Positions 41,258 through 50,846 of a stretch of 64,000 bases of DNA are shown here, piece by piece. Positions within the stretch are counted from its first letter, which is position 1, and the number at the start of each line of letters is the position of its first letter. The stretch is from Demequina sediminis (GTDB lineage: Bacteria > Actinomycetota > Actinomycetes > Actinomycetales > Demequinaceae). The notes beneath the pieces were generated by a model. It did no database searches and was not told the origin of the DNA. It was given only the letters and a program-made list of their open reading frames with translations. The stretch is from the NCBI RefSeq assembly GCF_030296675.1, contig NZ_AP027736.1, positions 682,001-746,000 on the forward strand, read 5' to 3'. Made by a program: the position numbers and the translations under genes.

Positions 41258-41572
41258 ATGGCCACCCCGGAACTTACCGATGAGCAGCGCGCGGCCGCGC
41301 TGGTGAAGGCGACCGCGGTGCGCTCCGCGCGCCGCGTGTTCAAGGAGGAGCTGACGCGCGGAGAGATGAGTCTCGCCGAGGCGATCCGCCGCGCCAAGGC
41401 GGACGATGCCCTCGCCGGCATCCGCGTGCGCGATCTCCTGCAGTGCCTGCCCGGCATCGGCCCCAAGCGTGCGCAACTGGTGATGGAGGACATCGGCATC
41501 TCCCTCGCGCGGCGCATCCGCGGGCTGGGCCAGCACCAGGTCGAAGCCCTGCTCGAGCGCGAACGCAGGTGA
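41258..41572 (+). CDS. mihF: Actinobacterial integration host factor (mIHF)
   Basis: The 104-residue basic nucleoid protein is unrelated in sequence to the IHF/HU fold of other bacteria. A long N-terminal helix (ALVKATAVRSARRVFKEELT) leads into a helix-two-turn-helix DNA-binding domain with LLQCLPGIGPKRAQLVMEDI and RRIRGLGQHQ. It bends DNA and is essential in mycobacteria. The position between pyrF and gmk is the conserved one. The stop overlaps the gmk start (GTGA). Confidence 0.94.
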   Translation: MATPELTDEQRAAALVKATAVRSARRVFKEELTRGEMSLAEAIRRAKADDALAGIRVRDLLQCLPGIGPKRAQLVMEDIGISLARRIRGLGQHQVEALLERERR

Positions 41573-42123
41573 GCCGACTCGTCGTCCTTGCCGGCCCGAC
41601 CGCGGTCGGCAAGGGGACGGTCGTGCGCGCGCTGCGCGCCATGGCACCCGAGGTTTACGTCTCGATCTCCGCGACGACCCGCGACCCTCGCCCCGGCGAG
41701 ACTGACGGCGTGGACTACCACTTCCTCGACGCGGATGACTTCACGCGGCGCGTCGAGGCGGGCGAGTTCCTCGAGTGGGCCGTGGTTCACGGGGTCAACC
41801 GCTACGGAACCCTGCGCGGGCCGGTGGACGACTGCCTGGCGTCGGGACGCCCGTGCCTGCTCGAGATCGACCTGCAGGGCGCGCGCCAGGTGAAGGAGAC
41901 GATGCCGGACGCGCACTTCGTCTTCCTCGCGCCTCCCTCGTGGGAGGAGCTTGTCGTTCGGCTGGTCGGGCGCGGCACCGAGGGCGAGGAGGAGCGGGAG
42001 CGCCGCCTCGTGACCGCGCGGGAGGAGATGGCCGCCGCCGGAGAGTTCGATCAGACGATCATCAACGACACCGTCGAGCGCGCCGCGGCCGAGCTCCTCT
42101 CGGTGGTCCGCGCGACCGGGTAG
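41569..42123 (+). CDS. gmk: Guanylate kinase
   Basis: The 184-residue enzyme phosphorylates GMP to GDP. Walker A is VVLAGPTAVGKGTVVRAL. GMP-binding residues lie in ISATTRDPRPGETDGVDYHF, EFLEWAVVHGVNRYGT and LEIDLQGARQVKE; the lid contains GRGTEGEEERERRL. The GTG at 41569 overlaps the mihF stop, and reading further upstream only enters mihF. The TAG stop is part of the TAGAAT -10 box of rpoZ. Confidence 0.96.
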   Translation: MSRLVVLAGPTAVGKGTVVRALRAMAPEVYVSISATTRDPRPGETDGVDYHFLDADDFTRRVEAGEFLEWAVVHGVNRYGTLRGPVDDCLASGRPCLLEIDLQGARQVKETMPDAHFVFLAPPSWEELVVRLVGRGTEGEEERERRLVTAREEMAAAGEFDQTIINDTVERAAAELLSVVRATG

Positions 42124-42126
42124 AAT
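42121..42126 (+). promoter_or_regulatory. -10 element before rpoZ
   Basis: TAGAAT begins with the gmk stop codon and lies 33 nt before the rpoZ GTG; GAGGAG in the leader is the ribosome site. Confidence 0.42.
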
Positions 42127-42159
42127 ACCCGGAGTCTTTGCACAACTAGAGGAGTGATT

Positions 42160-42425
42160 GTGGCCGGAACCGTTGCGAACCCCGAGGGCATCACCAACCC
42201 CCGATCGACGAACTGCTGGCGAAGGTCGACTCCAAGTACGCCCTGGTGATCTACGCGTCCAAGCGCGCGCGCCAGATCAACTCGTATTACGAGGCGCTCG
42301 GCGAGGGCCACTTCGAGAACGTGGGCCCGCTCGTCGAGGCCGACACCACCGACAAGCCCCTGTCCGTGGCCCTGCGCGAGCTCAACCAGGGCAACCTGCT
42401 GGAGCTCGGCGACTCCGAGAAGTAG
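42160..42425 (+). CDS. rpoZ: RNA polymerase omega subunit (frameshifted)
   Basis: The GTG at 42160 opens [13 protein letters not shown]; after the C-run at 42198-42202 the next frame continues [36 protein letters not shown] and the C-terminal [18 protein letters not shown]. These are diagnostic omega motifs: [20 protein letters not shown] is the conserved helix that clamps the beta-prime subunit. One missing C splits a product of about 88 residues. GAGGAG precedes the start. It lies 3 nt before coaBC, the usual neighbour. Confidence 0.92.
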
Positions 42426-42428
42426 CGC

Positions 42429-43682
42429 ATGCGCGTCCTCCTGGGCGTCACGGGCGGGGTCGCGGCCTACAAGGTCGCCATCGTGCTGAGGCGCCTCAAG
42501 GAGGACGGCCATGTGGTGCGCGTCATCCCGACGCGCGCGTCCCTCGAATTCGTGGGGCGCGCGACGTGGGAGGCGCTGTCGGGGCTGCCCGCGACGTCGG
42601 ACACCTTCGAGAACGTGCCCGCGGTCGAGCACGTGAGGCTGGGCCAGCAGGCGGACATCGTGCTGGTGGCACCCGCGACCGCTGACTTCCTCGCGCAGCT
42701 CGCCCACGGCGAGGCGCGCGACCTGCTGGGTAACGCGCTTCTTGCGACGCGCGCACCCGTCGTGGTCGCGCCCGCGATGCACACCGAAATGTGGGAGAAG
42801 GCGTCGACCCGGGCCAACGTCGAGACCTTGCGCGCGCGCGGCGTCACGGTGATCGAGCCCGCGGTCGGCCGCCTCACCGGTCCCGATTCGGGGCCCGGAC
42901 GCCTTCCCGAACCGGAGGACCTGGTCGCGGCGCTATACGCCGTCGCTGAGGGCGCCGTCCCCGCCGAGGCCCGTGCCCCCGAGGCGGGAATCCGCGGTGC
43001 GTGGGGAGACCTCTCGGGGCTGAGCATCGTCATCACCGCCGGGGGCACCCACGAACCCCTCGATGCCGTGCGGTTTCTGGGCAACCGTTCGACAGGCCTG
43101 CAGGGCTTCGCCCTCGCCGAGGCGGCGCGCGAGCGAGGCGCGACCGTCACCGTGATCGCCGCGAACGTCGCCCTGCCGCTGGGCGAGGGGATCACGCGCG
43201 TCGATGTCGAGACCTCCGCGGAGCTCGCCGAGGCCGTGCGTGGCGTCGATTCGGACGTCGTCATCATGGCCGCGGCCGTGGCCGACTTCAGGCCGCGCGC
43301 GATCGCCGCCACGAAGATCAAGAAGGACGGCACGGGCGGGATGACTCTCGAGCTCGTCGAGACTGAGGACATCCTCGCGTCGCTGGTGCGGGACGCGACT
43401 CAGGGCCGCACCGTCGTGGGTTTTGCCGCGGAGACGGGGGACGATGCGGCCTCGGCTCTCGACCACGCGCGCGCGAAGGCGCGTCGCAAGGGGGCCGATC
43501 TCCTGGTCTTCAACCCCGTCGGCGGGGGCCGCGGGTTCGGGGACGTGCCCAACGAGGTGACGATGCTCGATGCCGAGGGAAACGAGGTCGGACGGGCCAC
43601 TGGTTCGAAGCTTGCGGTGGCGCATGCGGTGCTCGACGCGGTGCTGGCGGTGCGCACGGAGAGCGGCGTCCGCGGCGACTGA
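42429..43682 (+). CDS. coaBC: Bifunctional phosphopantothenoylcysteine decarboxylase/synthetase
   Basis: The 417-residue enzyme carries out two steps of coenzyme A synthesis. The CoaC flavodoxin-like domain (residues 1-180) has [20 protein letters not shown], the phosphate loop and [12 protein letters not shown], where His replaces the Asn of the usual PAMN motif. The CoaB domain (about 195-417) has [28 protein letters not shown] and KIKKDG, with [11 protein letters not shown] for CTP binding. ATG 42429 is 3 nt after rpoZ. It is intact. Confidence 0.95.
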   Translation: MRVLLGVTGGVAAYKVAIVLRRLKEDGHVVRVIPTRASLEFVGRATWEALSGLPATSDTFENVPAVEHVRLGQQADIVLVAPATADFLAQLAHGEARDLLGNALLATRAPVVVAPAMHTEMWEKASTRANVETLRARGVTVIEPAVGRLTGPDSGPGRLPEPEDLVAALYAVAEGAVPAEARAPEAGIRGAWGDLSGLSIVITAGGTHEPLDAVRFLGNRSTGLQGFALAEAARERGATVTVIAANVALPLGEGITRVDVETSAELAEAVRGVDSDVVIMAAAVADFRPRAIAATKIKKDGTGGMTLELVETEDILASLVRDATQGRTVVGFAAETGDDAASALDHARAKARRKGADLLVFNPVGGGRGFGDVPNEVTMLDAEGNEVGRATGSKLAVAHAVLDAVLAVRTESGVRGD

Positions 43683-43713
43683 CGCGAGGCGGGGCGGCGT
43701 CGGCGCCCGCCAG

Positions 43714-43719
43714 TATGCT
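43714..43719 (+). promoter_or_regulatory. -10 element, leaderless promoter of metK
   Basis: TATGCT is followed by 7 nt and the ATG at 43727. No ribosome binding site precedes that ATG, and no SAM riboswitch could fit between them. Confidence 0.5.
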
Positions 43720-43726
43720 GGCGGCC

Positions 43727-44893
43727 ATGACTTCGTTGCGCTTGTTCACGTCCGAATCCGTGACCGAGGGCCACCCCGACAAGATCTGCGACCAGGTCTC
43801 GGACGCGATCCTCGACGAGATGCTGCGCCAGGATCCGCTGTCGCGCGTGGCCGTCGAGACCATGGTCACCACGGGACTCGTGCACGTCGCGGGCGAGGTC
43901 AGCACCGAGGCCTACGTCGACATCCCCGGCACCATTCGCAGTGTCGTCAACGGCATCGGATACACGTCCTCGCGCGTGGGCTTCGACGGTGACTCGTGCG
44001 GCGTCTCCGTGTCGATCGGCGAGCAGTCGCCCGACATCTGGATGGGCGTGGGCCACGCGACCGACTCCGACTCCGGCGAGCTCGGCGCGGGCGACCAGGG
44101 CCTAATGTTCGGCTACGCGTGCCGCGACACGCCCGAGCTCATGCCGCTTCCGATTCACCTCGCGCACGCGCTGACCGCCCGGCTGGCCGAGGTCCGCCGC
44201 TCGGGTGAGGTCGAGGGCCTGCGCCCCGACGGCAAGGCGCAGGTCACGATCGGCTATGACGGCGACACCGCCGTCACCGTCGACACGGTCGTGGTGTCGA
44301 CGCAGCACGCCGAGTCGTGGGAGACCGGGACCCTGCGAGGCGCGATCGAGGAGAGCGTGATCGCCCCCGTGCTCTCTCGCTACGCGCTCGACGCGAGCGC
44401 CCACCGCTCGCTCATCAACCCCACGGGACGCTTCGAGATCGGCGGACCCGCGGGAGACGCGGGACTCACCGGCCGCAAGATCATCGTCGACACGTATGGC
44501 GGCATGGCGCGCCACGGCGGCGGCGCGTTCTCAGGCAAGGACCCCTCCAAGGTGGACCGCAGCGCCGCGTACGCGATGCGCTGGGTCGCCAAGAACGTGG
44601 TCGCGGCGGGACTCGCCGGCCGCTGCGAGGTGCAGGTCGCGTACGCGATCGGCACCGCGCACCCCGTGGGCCTCTACGTCGAGACCTTCGGCACGTCGAC
44701 CGTGCCCGACGAGAGCATCGTCGCCGCGATTCGCGAGGTCTTCGACCTGCGCCCCGGCGCGATCATCGACGCGCTCGACCTGCGCCGCCCCGTCTACCGC
44801 CAGACCGCCGCGTACGGCCACTTCGGCCGCGAGCTCGCCGACTTCACGTGGGAGCGCACCGACCGCGCCGACGCGCTGCGGAGCGCGGTATAG
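43727..44893 (+). CDS. metK: S-adenosylmethionine synthetase
   Basis: The 388-residue enzyme makes SAM from methionine and ATP. Signatures: [20 protein letters not shown], the methionine loop [12 protein letters not shown], and the phosphate-binding [23 protein letters not shown] 43727 is preferred over ATG 43715 because the latter lies within the -10 box and the family begins directly with SLRLFTSE. It is intact, and priA follows. Confidence 0.97.
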   Translation: MTSLRLFTSESVTEGHPDKICDQVSDAILDEMLRQDPLSRVAVETMVTTGLVHVAGEVSTEAYVDIPGTIRSVVNGIGYTSSRVGFDGDSCGVSVSIGEQSPDIWMGVGHATDSDSGELGAGDQGLMFGYACRDTPELMPLPIHLAHALTARLAEVRRSGEVEGLRPDGKAQVTIGYDGDTAVTVDTVVVSTQHAESWETGTLRGAIEESVIAPVLSRYALDASAHRSLINPTGRFEIGGPAGDAGLTGRKIIVDTYGGMARHGGGAFSGKDPSKVDRSAAYAMRWVAKNVVAAGLAGRCEVQVAYAIGTAHPVGLYVETFGTSTVPDESIVAAIREVFDLRPGAIIDALDLRRPVYRQTAAYGHFGRELADFTWERTDRADALRSAV

Positions 44894-44922
44894 ACCTCAC
44901 CGCGCCCCGCACTGTCGCGCAG

Positions 44923-46865
44923 GTGTGCGTCGACAGTGCCCAGCCGCACCTCGACCGGCCGTTCGACTACTCGATTCCCGACGCGCTGCGCGGCGTGGTC
45001 GACGTCGGGTCGAGGGTGCGCGTTCGCTTCGCGGGGCGGCTCATCAACGGTGTGGTGACCGCACTGTCCGACTCGAGTGACTTCGAGGGGACGCTGGCCC
45101 CGATCCACTCGAGCTCGGCCATGCCCTCGTACACGGCGGACGCGATCGCGTTCGCGGGCCAGGTGGCGCGCCGCTACGGCGGCGGGCTGTGGGACGTCCT
45201 GCGGCTCATGGCGCCGCCTAGGGTCGCTGCCGTGGAGAAGAGGGACTGGTCGGGCGTCGATCACGACGAGCAGGCCTATGCGCTCGCTCACGAGGCGCTT
45301 GCCGAGGAGGCCGCGGCGGTGGCGCTGGACGATGCCTCGCTCGCGGCGGGCGCGCGCCTCGTGTGGGAGGCGGTGCCCGACCCGTCCCGGCGCCACGGGC
45401 TCCCGATCGACGCGCTGTTGTCTCCCGCGGCTGCCGTCGCGGCGCGTGGCCAGACGGCGCTCGTCATCCTGCCCGACGCGCGTGCTCTCGCCGCGGCGGG
45501 CGACGCCCTGGTCCGCGCGGGCCTGTCGCGATGGAATGCGCGCTCGGGCGGACACTTCGCGGTGGTGCACGCTGAGGACGGGCCCGCGGTGCGTTTCGGC
45601 AACTACCTGGCGGCGATGACGGGCCACGCACGCATCGTGCTGGGCACGCGCCCCGCCGCGCTGCAGCCGGTCCGGGGCCTGGGACTGCTGGTGATGTGGG
45701 ACGAGGCCTCGAACGTGTACGAGGACCCCCACGCGCCCTACCCCCACGCCCGGACGGTCGCGGCAATGCGAGCCGACGAGGCTGGCGCGGGCATGCTCCT
45801 CGCGGGCTACGCGCCCAGCGTCGAGGCGATGGCGCTGGTCGCGCACGGATGGGCCGAGCGCGCCGACGTCCCGCGCGCTCTCGTGCGCACCTCGACCCCG
45901 CTCATGACGGTGATCGACGATCAGAAGCGCGAGGCCGAGGGCGCGAGCGGCTGGCACTGGATGCCCGGCTCCGTGTGGAGGGGGCGCGCGATGCCCTCGC
46001 GAGCGGCCCCGTGGGGATCGTCGTGCCCCGCGCCGGCTACGTACGCGCCACGGCGTGCGCGCGTTGCGGCGAGTGGTCCTCGTGCACCGCGTGCGGTGGT
46101 CCGTTGCGCAAGGAGTCCGCGACGGCGACGCTGAGGTGCGGCGAGTGCGACACCCCGCACCCCGACTGGCACTGCCCCGAGTGTCATTCCGCGGCGACCA
46201 AGCAGCTGCGCCAAGGGGTCGAGCGGATCGCCGAGCAGGTGCGGGCGATGGCAGGTGACGCGCCGGTCGCGCTGTCCGCCGGGGCCGTGGGGACGCTTCC
46301 GGACGGAGCGGTGGATGAGGGATTCGTCGTGGCAACGCCCGCGGCGTTGCCCGCGGTGGCGGGCGGCTACGCGAGGATCGTCATCGTGGGCGCGGACGTT
46401 CCCGCCGGAGGGGGACTGGGCGCGGAGCTGCAGGCCCTGCGGTGGTGGCTTGGCATCGCGGCCCTCGCGAGGCCGCGCGGTGAGCGCGGAGAGGTGGTCG
46501 CGGTGGGACAGCTGCCGCCGGCGGTGCGCGACCCTATGGTCGCGTGGACCGGAGCCGAGGCCGCGTGGGACGCATACGGCGAGCGTGCGGACCTGGGGCT
46601 ACCTCCGATGCGACGCGCGATCCGGCTGTGGGGAGACCCCGCCATCATCACGCTCGCGCTTTCGGAGCGGGTCGAGGGAGAACGCCTCGTGCGCCACACC
46701 GAGGTCGCGATCGTGCCCGCAAAGGACGGGGTGTTCCTGCTCGTCACGCGCAGGGCGGCGCAGTCCGTCGTGGACGCGTTGAGGCGCCGCCAGCAGGACC
46801 TCTCGCGAGCCGGCGAGGGAGAACTGCGCCTGCGGGTCGACGCGCCCCTCGAGCCGGTCTCGTAA
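44923..46865 (+). CDS. priA: PriA-like primosomal protein N', helicase-degenerate (frameshifted)
   Basis: The N-terminal 3'-DNA-binding domain is clear (AQPHLDRPFDYSIPDALRG, GSRVRVRFAGRLINGVVTAL), and the zinc region has ACARCGEWSSCTACGG and RCGECDTPHPDWHCPECH. The helicase lobes lack Walker A and retain only WDEASNVYEDPHAPYPHAR in place of the DEEH box, the known state of actinobacterial PriA, so it is probably a structural restart factor. The frame breaks in GGGGG at 45980-45984; one G restores VWRGARDALASGPVGIVVPR. Start is uncertain: GTG 44923 is the first usable codon after metK. Product about 648 residues. Confidence 0.85.
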
Positions 46866-46893
46866 CGCGAAGCCGGCCCCGGCATCGTCCCCC

Positions 46894-46899
46894 TACGAT
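46894..46899 (+). promoter_or_regulatory. -10 element, leaderless promoter of fmt
   Basis: TACGAT is followed by 6 nt and the fmt ATG at 46906, with no ribosome binding site. Confidence 0.5.
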
Positions 46900-46905
46900 G
46901 GTCCG

Positions 46906-47841
46906 ATGCGCCTGATCTTCGCCGGAACCCCCGAGATCGCCGTCCCGACCCTGGCCGCGCTCGAGGACGCGGGCCACGACATCGTGGCCGTGCTGACGCA
47001 GCCGGATGCCCCCGGACGCAGGGGACGCACGCTGCACCCGTCCCCGGTCAAGGTCCACGCGCTCGAGCGCGGGCTGGACGTGTGGACCCCCGAGAAGGCC
47101 TCGGCACCTGAAGTCGTCGAGCGCGTGCGCGCACTCGACGTGGACGCGGCCGCGGTGGTCGCTTACGGCCAGATCCTGCGTCCCCGGTTGCTCGAGGCGG
47201 TGCGTCTCGCGTGGGTCAACCTGCACTTCTCGGTGCTTCCCGCCTGGCGAGGTGCCGCGCCGGTCCAGCGCGCGATCATGGCGGGCGACGACGTCACGGG
47301 CGCGACGACGTTCATGCTCGAACGCGGGCTGGACACGGGACCCGTGATCGGGACGCTGACCGAGCGCATCCGTGCCACGGACACCGCAGGCACGCTCCTC
47401 GACCGGCTCGGCGTGCTGGGCGCGCCCCTCATGGTGGACTCCCTCGCGGCACTCGACGCGGGCACGGCTCGGCCCCTCGCTCAGCCCGACGACGGCGTCA
47501 GCTACGCCGACAAGCTCACGCGCGAGGACGCGTACGTGCGCTGGGACCTCGCCGCTCACGTGGTCGACCGCCGCATCAGGGGCTGCACGCCCGCGCCCGG
47601 CGCCTGGACCACGCTGCCGGACGGCTCGGTCGCGAAGCTGGGGCCGGTGTCGCCCCGGCCGCAGCGTGCGCGGACCGTGCCCGGCCAGCTGCGGGAGGAG
47701 GCGGGCGAGGTGCTCGTGGGCACGGGAACGGAGCCCGTCGCGTTGGGATGGATCGCCCCCGCGGGCAAGAAGCCGATGCCGGCCGCCGACTGGTGGCGCG
47801 GCGCACGCCTGGGCGAGGGCGCTCAGTTGGGTGAGGCATGA
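46906..47841 (+). CDS. fmt: Methionyl-tRNA formyltransferase
   Basis: The 311-residue enzyme formylates initiator Met-tRNA. The N-terminal Rossmann domain begins RLIFAGTPEIAVPTLAAL. The folate site is VVAYGQILRPRLLEAVRLAW with VNLHFSVLPAWRGAAPVQRA; metal or catalytic residues follow in ERGLDTGPVI. The C-terminal OB-like domain binds the acceptor stem (RGCTPAPGAWTTL). The next gene, rsmB, overlaps by 4 bases, so formylation and rRNA methylation genes are cotranslated. Confidence 0.96.
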   Translation: MRLIFAGTPEIAVPTLAALEDAGHDIVAVLTQPDAPGRRGRTLHPSPVKVHALERGLDVWTPEKASAPEVVERVRALDVDAAAVVAYGQILRPRLLEAVRLAWVNLHFSVLPAWRGAAPVQRAIMAGDDVTGATTFMLERGLDTGPVIGTLTERIRATDTAGTLLDRLGVLGAPLMVDSLAALDAGTARPLAQPDDGVSYADKLTREDAYVRWDLAAHVVDRRIRGCTPAPGAWTTLPDGSVAKLGPVSPRPQRARTVPGQLREEAGEVLVGTGTEPVALGWIAPAGKKPMPAADWWRGARLGEGAQLGEA

Positions 47842-49184
47842 GCCGCGCGCGCGACGTCGCGTACGCGTGCGTGATGTCTGCGTCCACCGAGGGCGCCTAC
47901 GCGAACCTCATCATGCCGTCGCTGCTGCGCAAGGCTGGCCTCGACGGTCGTGACGCGGGATTCGCGACCGAGCTCGCCTACGGCGCGCTGCGGATGCGAG
48001 GCCTCTACGACGCGATCATCGCTCATGCCTCGCGACGCGATCCGCGCGACCTCGACCCCGAGCTGCGCGTCGCGCTGTGGCTCGGTGCCCATCAGGCCCT
48101 CGCCATGCGGGTGCCGCCGCACGCCGCCGTGAGTGAGACGGTCGACCAGGTGAGGCGCGAGCGCGGCGCGGGTGCCGCCAAGCTCGCCAACGCCGTGATG
48201 CGGCGCGTCACCGAGCGCGACGCCGAGCAGTGGATGTCGGTGGTCGCGTCCGGCACCGGTCGCGATGCGATGGCGGTGAGGCACTCTCATCCCGCGTGGG
48301 TGGTCGAGGAGCTCGAGCGTGCGCTCGCCGAGGACGGCCGGGCGGGCGAGATCTCCGCGCTGCTCGACGCCGACAACTCCCCGGCCCGGGTGACGCTGGT
48401 GGCGCGCCCCGGACTCGTCGACAGGGATGACCTCGCGCACGAGGCGGGCGGCGAGGCGGGGGAGTACTCGCCCTACGCGGTCGTGATGTCCGGCGGGCGG
48501 CCGGGCGACCTGAAGTCGGTCGCGGACGGCACCGCCGCGGTGCAGGACGAGGGAAGCCAGGTGGTCGCCGCCGCTCTCGCGAGCGTGCGCGAGGCGGAGC
48601 CGGGCGAACGGTGGCTCGACATGTGCGCGGGACCCGGCGGCAAGGCGGCCCTCCTCGGCGCCCTCGCCGCGGAGCACGGCGCGTTCCTTGAGGCGCTCGA
48701 ACTGCATCCTCACCGCGCCGAGCTTGTACGCGGCTCGATCAAGGCTGTCCCCGACGGCACCGTGACCGTGCGCGTCGCGGATGCCACGGACTTCGGCGAG
48801 GACGGCGCATACGACCGCATCGTGCTCGATGCCCCATGCTCGGGCCTCGGCGCGCTGCGCAGGCGGCCCGAGTCGCGCTGGCGACGCCAGCCCGAGGACC
48901 TCGAGGAGCTGGTGCCGCTCCAGCGCGCCCTGCTCGCCAACGCGGAGCGGCTGCTCGCGCCCGGTGGGGTGCTGGCGTACATCACGTGCTCGCCGGTGGT
49001 CGCCGAGACCCGCGACGTGGTCGCAGGGTCAGGGCTGCGACAGCTCGACGCACGAGAGGCGGTGGCTCGCGTGACGGGCACGACCGCGCGCATGTGGGGA
49101 AGCGGCCCGCACGTGCAGTTGTGGACCCACGTGCACGGCACGGACGCGATGTTCCTCGCGCTCCTCGAGAAGCCCGCCTCCTGA
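47838..49184 (+). CDS. rsmB: 16S rRNA m5C967 methyltransferase RsmB
   Basis: The 448-residue enzyme has an N-terminal NusB-like RNA-binding domain (residues 1-140, ARDVAYACVMSASTEGAYAN) and a Rossmann methyltransferase domain: SAM loop WLDMCAGPGGKAALLGALA, motif IV VLDAPCSGLGALRRRPESRW and motif VI YITCSPVVAETRD with the nucleophilic Cys. Those two Cys motifs define RNA m5C methyltransferases. It is convergent with a DUF1801 gene. Confidence 0.95.
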   Translation: MSRARDVAYACVMSASTEGAYANLIMPSLLRKAGLDGRDAGFATELAYGALRMRGLYDAIIAHASRRDPRDLDPELRVALWLGAHQALAMRVPPHAAVSETVDQVRRERGAGAAKLANAVMRRVTERDAEQWMSVVASGTGRDAMAVRHSHPAWVVEELERALAEDGRAGEISALLDADNSPARVTLVARPGLVDRDDLAHEAGGEAGEYSPYAVVMSGGRPGDLKSVADGTAAVQDEGSQVVAAALASVREAEPGERWLDMCAGPGGKAALLGALAAEHGAFLEALELHPHRAELVRGSIKAVPDGTVTVRVADATDFGEDGAYDRIVLDAPCSGLGALRRRPESRWRRQPEDLEELVPLQRALLANAERLLAPGGVLAYITCSPVVAETRDVVAGSGLRQLDAREAVARVTGTTARMWGSGPHVQLWTHVHGTDAMFLALLEKPAS

Positions 49185-49190
49185 GGCGCC

Positions 49191-49237
49191 GGCTACCCCG
49201 CGGCTTATCCCGCGTCGTACCCCGCTTCTTACCCCGC
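49191..49237 (+). repeat. Four 11-12-nt tandem repeats between rsmB and the DUF1801 gene
   Basis: Units end in TACCCCGC, TTATCCCGC, TACCCCGC and TACCCCGC at 49201, 49213, 49225 and 49237. On the minus strand they are in phase with the DUF1801 gene and supply its TAA stop, then TAC, TAA and TAG. Confidence 0.55.
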
Positions 49238-49669
49238 CGCGCGGCGCACGAGGTCGCGCAGGCGCGTCTCGACCTCGTCCGTCATGTCGACCACCGCGAA
49301 GGCGGTGGCCCACATCGGCCCGTCATCGAGACGCGCGTCCTCGTTGAAGCCGACCGAGCCATACCGGGTGCCAAACTTCGACGCCGGCTGGTAGAACACC
49401 ACGACGGAGCCGTCGCGCGCGTAGGACGGGAAGCCGTACCACGTCTTCGGCTCGAGGTGAGGGGCCTCCTCACCGACGATCACGTGGAGGCGCGACGCCA
49501 CCGCGAGGTCGACGCCCTCGAGCGCCTCGATCGCCGCGATACACGCCTCGTACTCCTTGGCACGCTTGGCGGCGCCCTTGAGGCCCTTCGAGGACCGCAA
49601 CTCCTCGGCGCGCTGGCGCATCGCGGCCCGCTCCGCCTCGCTGAACCCCTGCGGTGACGCTTCAGTCAT
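49229..49669 (-). CDS. DUF1801-type small protein (YdhG/iron-chaperone-like fold)
   Basis: The 146-residue soluble protein has a helical N-terminus rich in Lys, Arg and Glu (residues 1-55), then the DUF1801 core VIVGEEAPHLEPKTWYGFPS, YARDGSVVVFYQPASKFGTR and GSVGFNEDARLDDGPMWATA. Related proteins resemble frataxin-like or YdhG folds, but no biochemical role is established. The start at 49669 has GGAGGG upstream on the minus strand. It is convergent with rsmB and lies downstream of the GH113 gene, with 62 nt of GC-rich inverted and direct repeats between them. Confidence 0.75.
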   Translation of the reverse strand: MTEASPQGFSEAERAAMRQRAEELRSSKGLKGAAKRAKEYEACIAAIEALEGVDLAVASRLHVIVGEEAPHLEPKTWYGFPSYARDGSVVVFYQPASKFGTRYGSVGFNEDARLDDGPMWATAFAVVDMTDEVETRLRDLVRRAAG

Positions 49670-49731
49670 GGTGAACCCTCCGCGGGCATCGTGCCACGAG
49701 CGCGCGTGGCGCGCTACGCGCGCGCGTGGCG

Positions 49732-50703
49732 CTATGCGAGCGGGGCCGCGAAGTGCCTCGCGACCACCGCGGCACCCGCCTTGCCGAACATGCAGTAGTC
49801 GTCGTTGAGGGCCGCCTCCTCACGCGCGTACAGCGCGGGCGGCCAGTCCCACAGCGCGACCCCACGCACCCATGCGCGTCCCGCAAGCGCGGTCAACATC
49901 TCGTCGAGGTAGGCTGCCTGCGCGTGTTCATCGGGGACGCCCACCATGTTCCAGTCGTTGGGCCGCGCTGGGGAGGTGTCGCGGCTCGGGCAGCCCGCCT
50001 CGAGGAAGACGAACTCCCGATCGTGGCGCTCGACCACGGGTTCGATGCGGGAGAGGTGCTCATCCCACGTGCCGGTGGGGTAGTAGCCGGATGAGCTGAG
50101 GACGTCGACCGCATCCCACCATGCGAGGCGGTCCTCTTGGTACTTGTCGCAGTTGTAGGTGATGGGCCCCGAGTAGACCTCGCGCACGCGGGCCGCGAGT
50201 GACCTCCACCTGTCCTCGCGTGCATCCGCACGCACCATCTCGCAGCCGATCGAGAAGAGGTCGGCGCCCAGCTCCTCGGCGAGCGCCGCGTGATGAAGGA
50301 TGTATGCGTCGTACGAATCAAACCACTCGTCCCACGTGGGCTCGCCTGGCACGTCCCGATCGAAGAAGCCGATGTGGGCGCGCCACGTGCCATCCGCGAC
50401 GTTCACGGTGGGCTTGAGGCACACGCGCAGGCCCAGCTCGCGCGCATGTGCGGCGGCCGCTCGAATCTCGCCATCGGTGAGGCTCGGCGCCTCCTGCCAC
50501 CGGATCGTGGTCGACTGAGCGGTGTCTTGCAGCGCCGCATACGCGAGCACCACCCACGTGGGTCGGACCTCCAGCATCGCCTCCATCGAGGCGCGCGCCG
50601 CCGCGGTGGTCCACGTGCCGCGCACGCCCGTCCACCCCCAGGTCATCGCTTGGAAGGGCCCGGGCGGCAGGGTGCGGGGGCTGGTGACGGCGGTCGTGGA
50701 CAT
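49732..50703 (-). CDS. GH113-like beta-mannanase / mannosidase
   Basis: The 323-residue protein fits glycoside hydrolase family 113 (clan GH-A TIM barrel). The opening MTWGWTGVRGTW, the strand LRVCLKPTVNVADGTWRAHI, candidate acid/base Glu155 in FSIGCEMVRAD, candidate nucleophile Glu235 in FVFLEAGCPS and the C-terminal WDWPPALYAREEA are consistent. There is no signal peptide, so it should act on imported manno-oligosaccharides. The ATG at 50703 follows AAGGAGAC; longer readings enter the operator. It is transcribed divergently from lacI and shares the control region with it. Confidence 0.78.
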   Translation of the reverse strand: MSTTAVTSPRTLPPGPFQAMTWGWTGVRGTWTTAAARASMEAMLEVRPTWVVLAYAALQDTAQSTTIRWQEAPSLTDGEIRAAAAHARELGLRVCLKPTVNVADGTWRAHIGFFDRDVPGEPTWDEWFDSYDAYILHHAALAEELGADLFSIGCEMVRADAREDRWRSLAARVREVYSGPITYNCDKYQEDRLAWWDAVDVLSSSGYYPTGTWDEHLSRIEPVVERHDREFVFLEAGCPSRDTSPARPNDWNMVGVPDEHAQAAYLDEMLTALAGRAWVRGVALWDWPPALYAREEAALNDDYCMFGKAGAAVVARHFAAPLA

Positions 50704-50734
50704 CGGTGTCTCCTTGCTGGCGTGTTGCGCACAC

Positions 50735-50748
50735 CTTAATCGATTGAG
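50735..50748. promoter_or_regulatory. Putative LacI-family operator 1
   Basis: CTTAATCGATTGAG is a near-palindrome centred on CG, 32 bp upstream of the GH113 start and about 100 bp upstream of lacI. It shares CTTAATCGAT--AG with the site before the ABC importer. Confidence 0.6.
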
Positions 50749-50846
50749 AACGATGCGGCGCGCCGCCGCCCCCGCGCACGTGGGCGCCCGATATGGTGGT
50801 CCCCGACACAAATCGAGGGCGTGCGCCCTCGCCGAGGAGGTGGGGC

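Noticed and set aside
43683..43727. SAM riboswitch before metK
   Set aside because: Only 44 nt separate coaBC from metK and the -10 box lies 7 nt before the ATG, leaving no room for a riboswitch.
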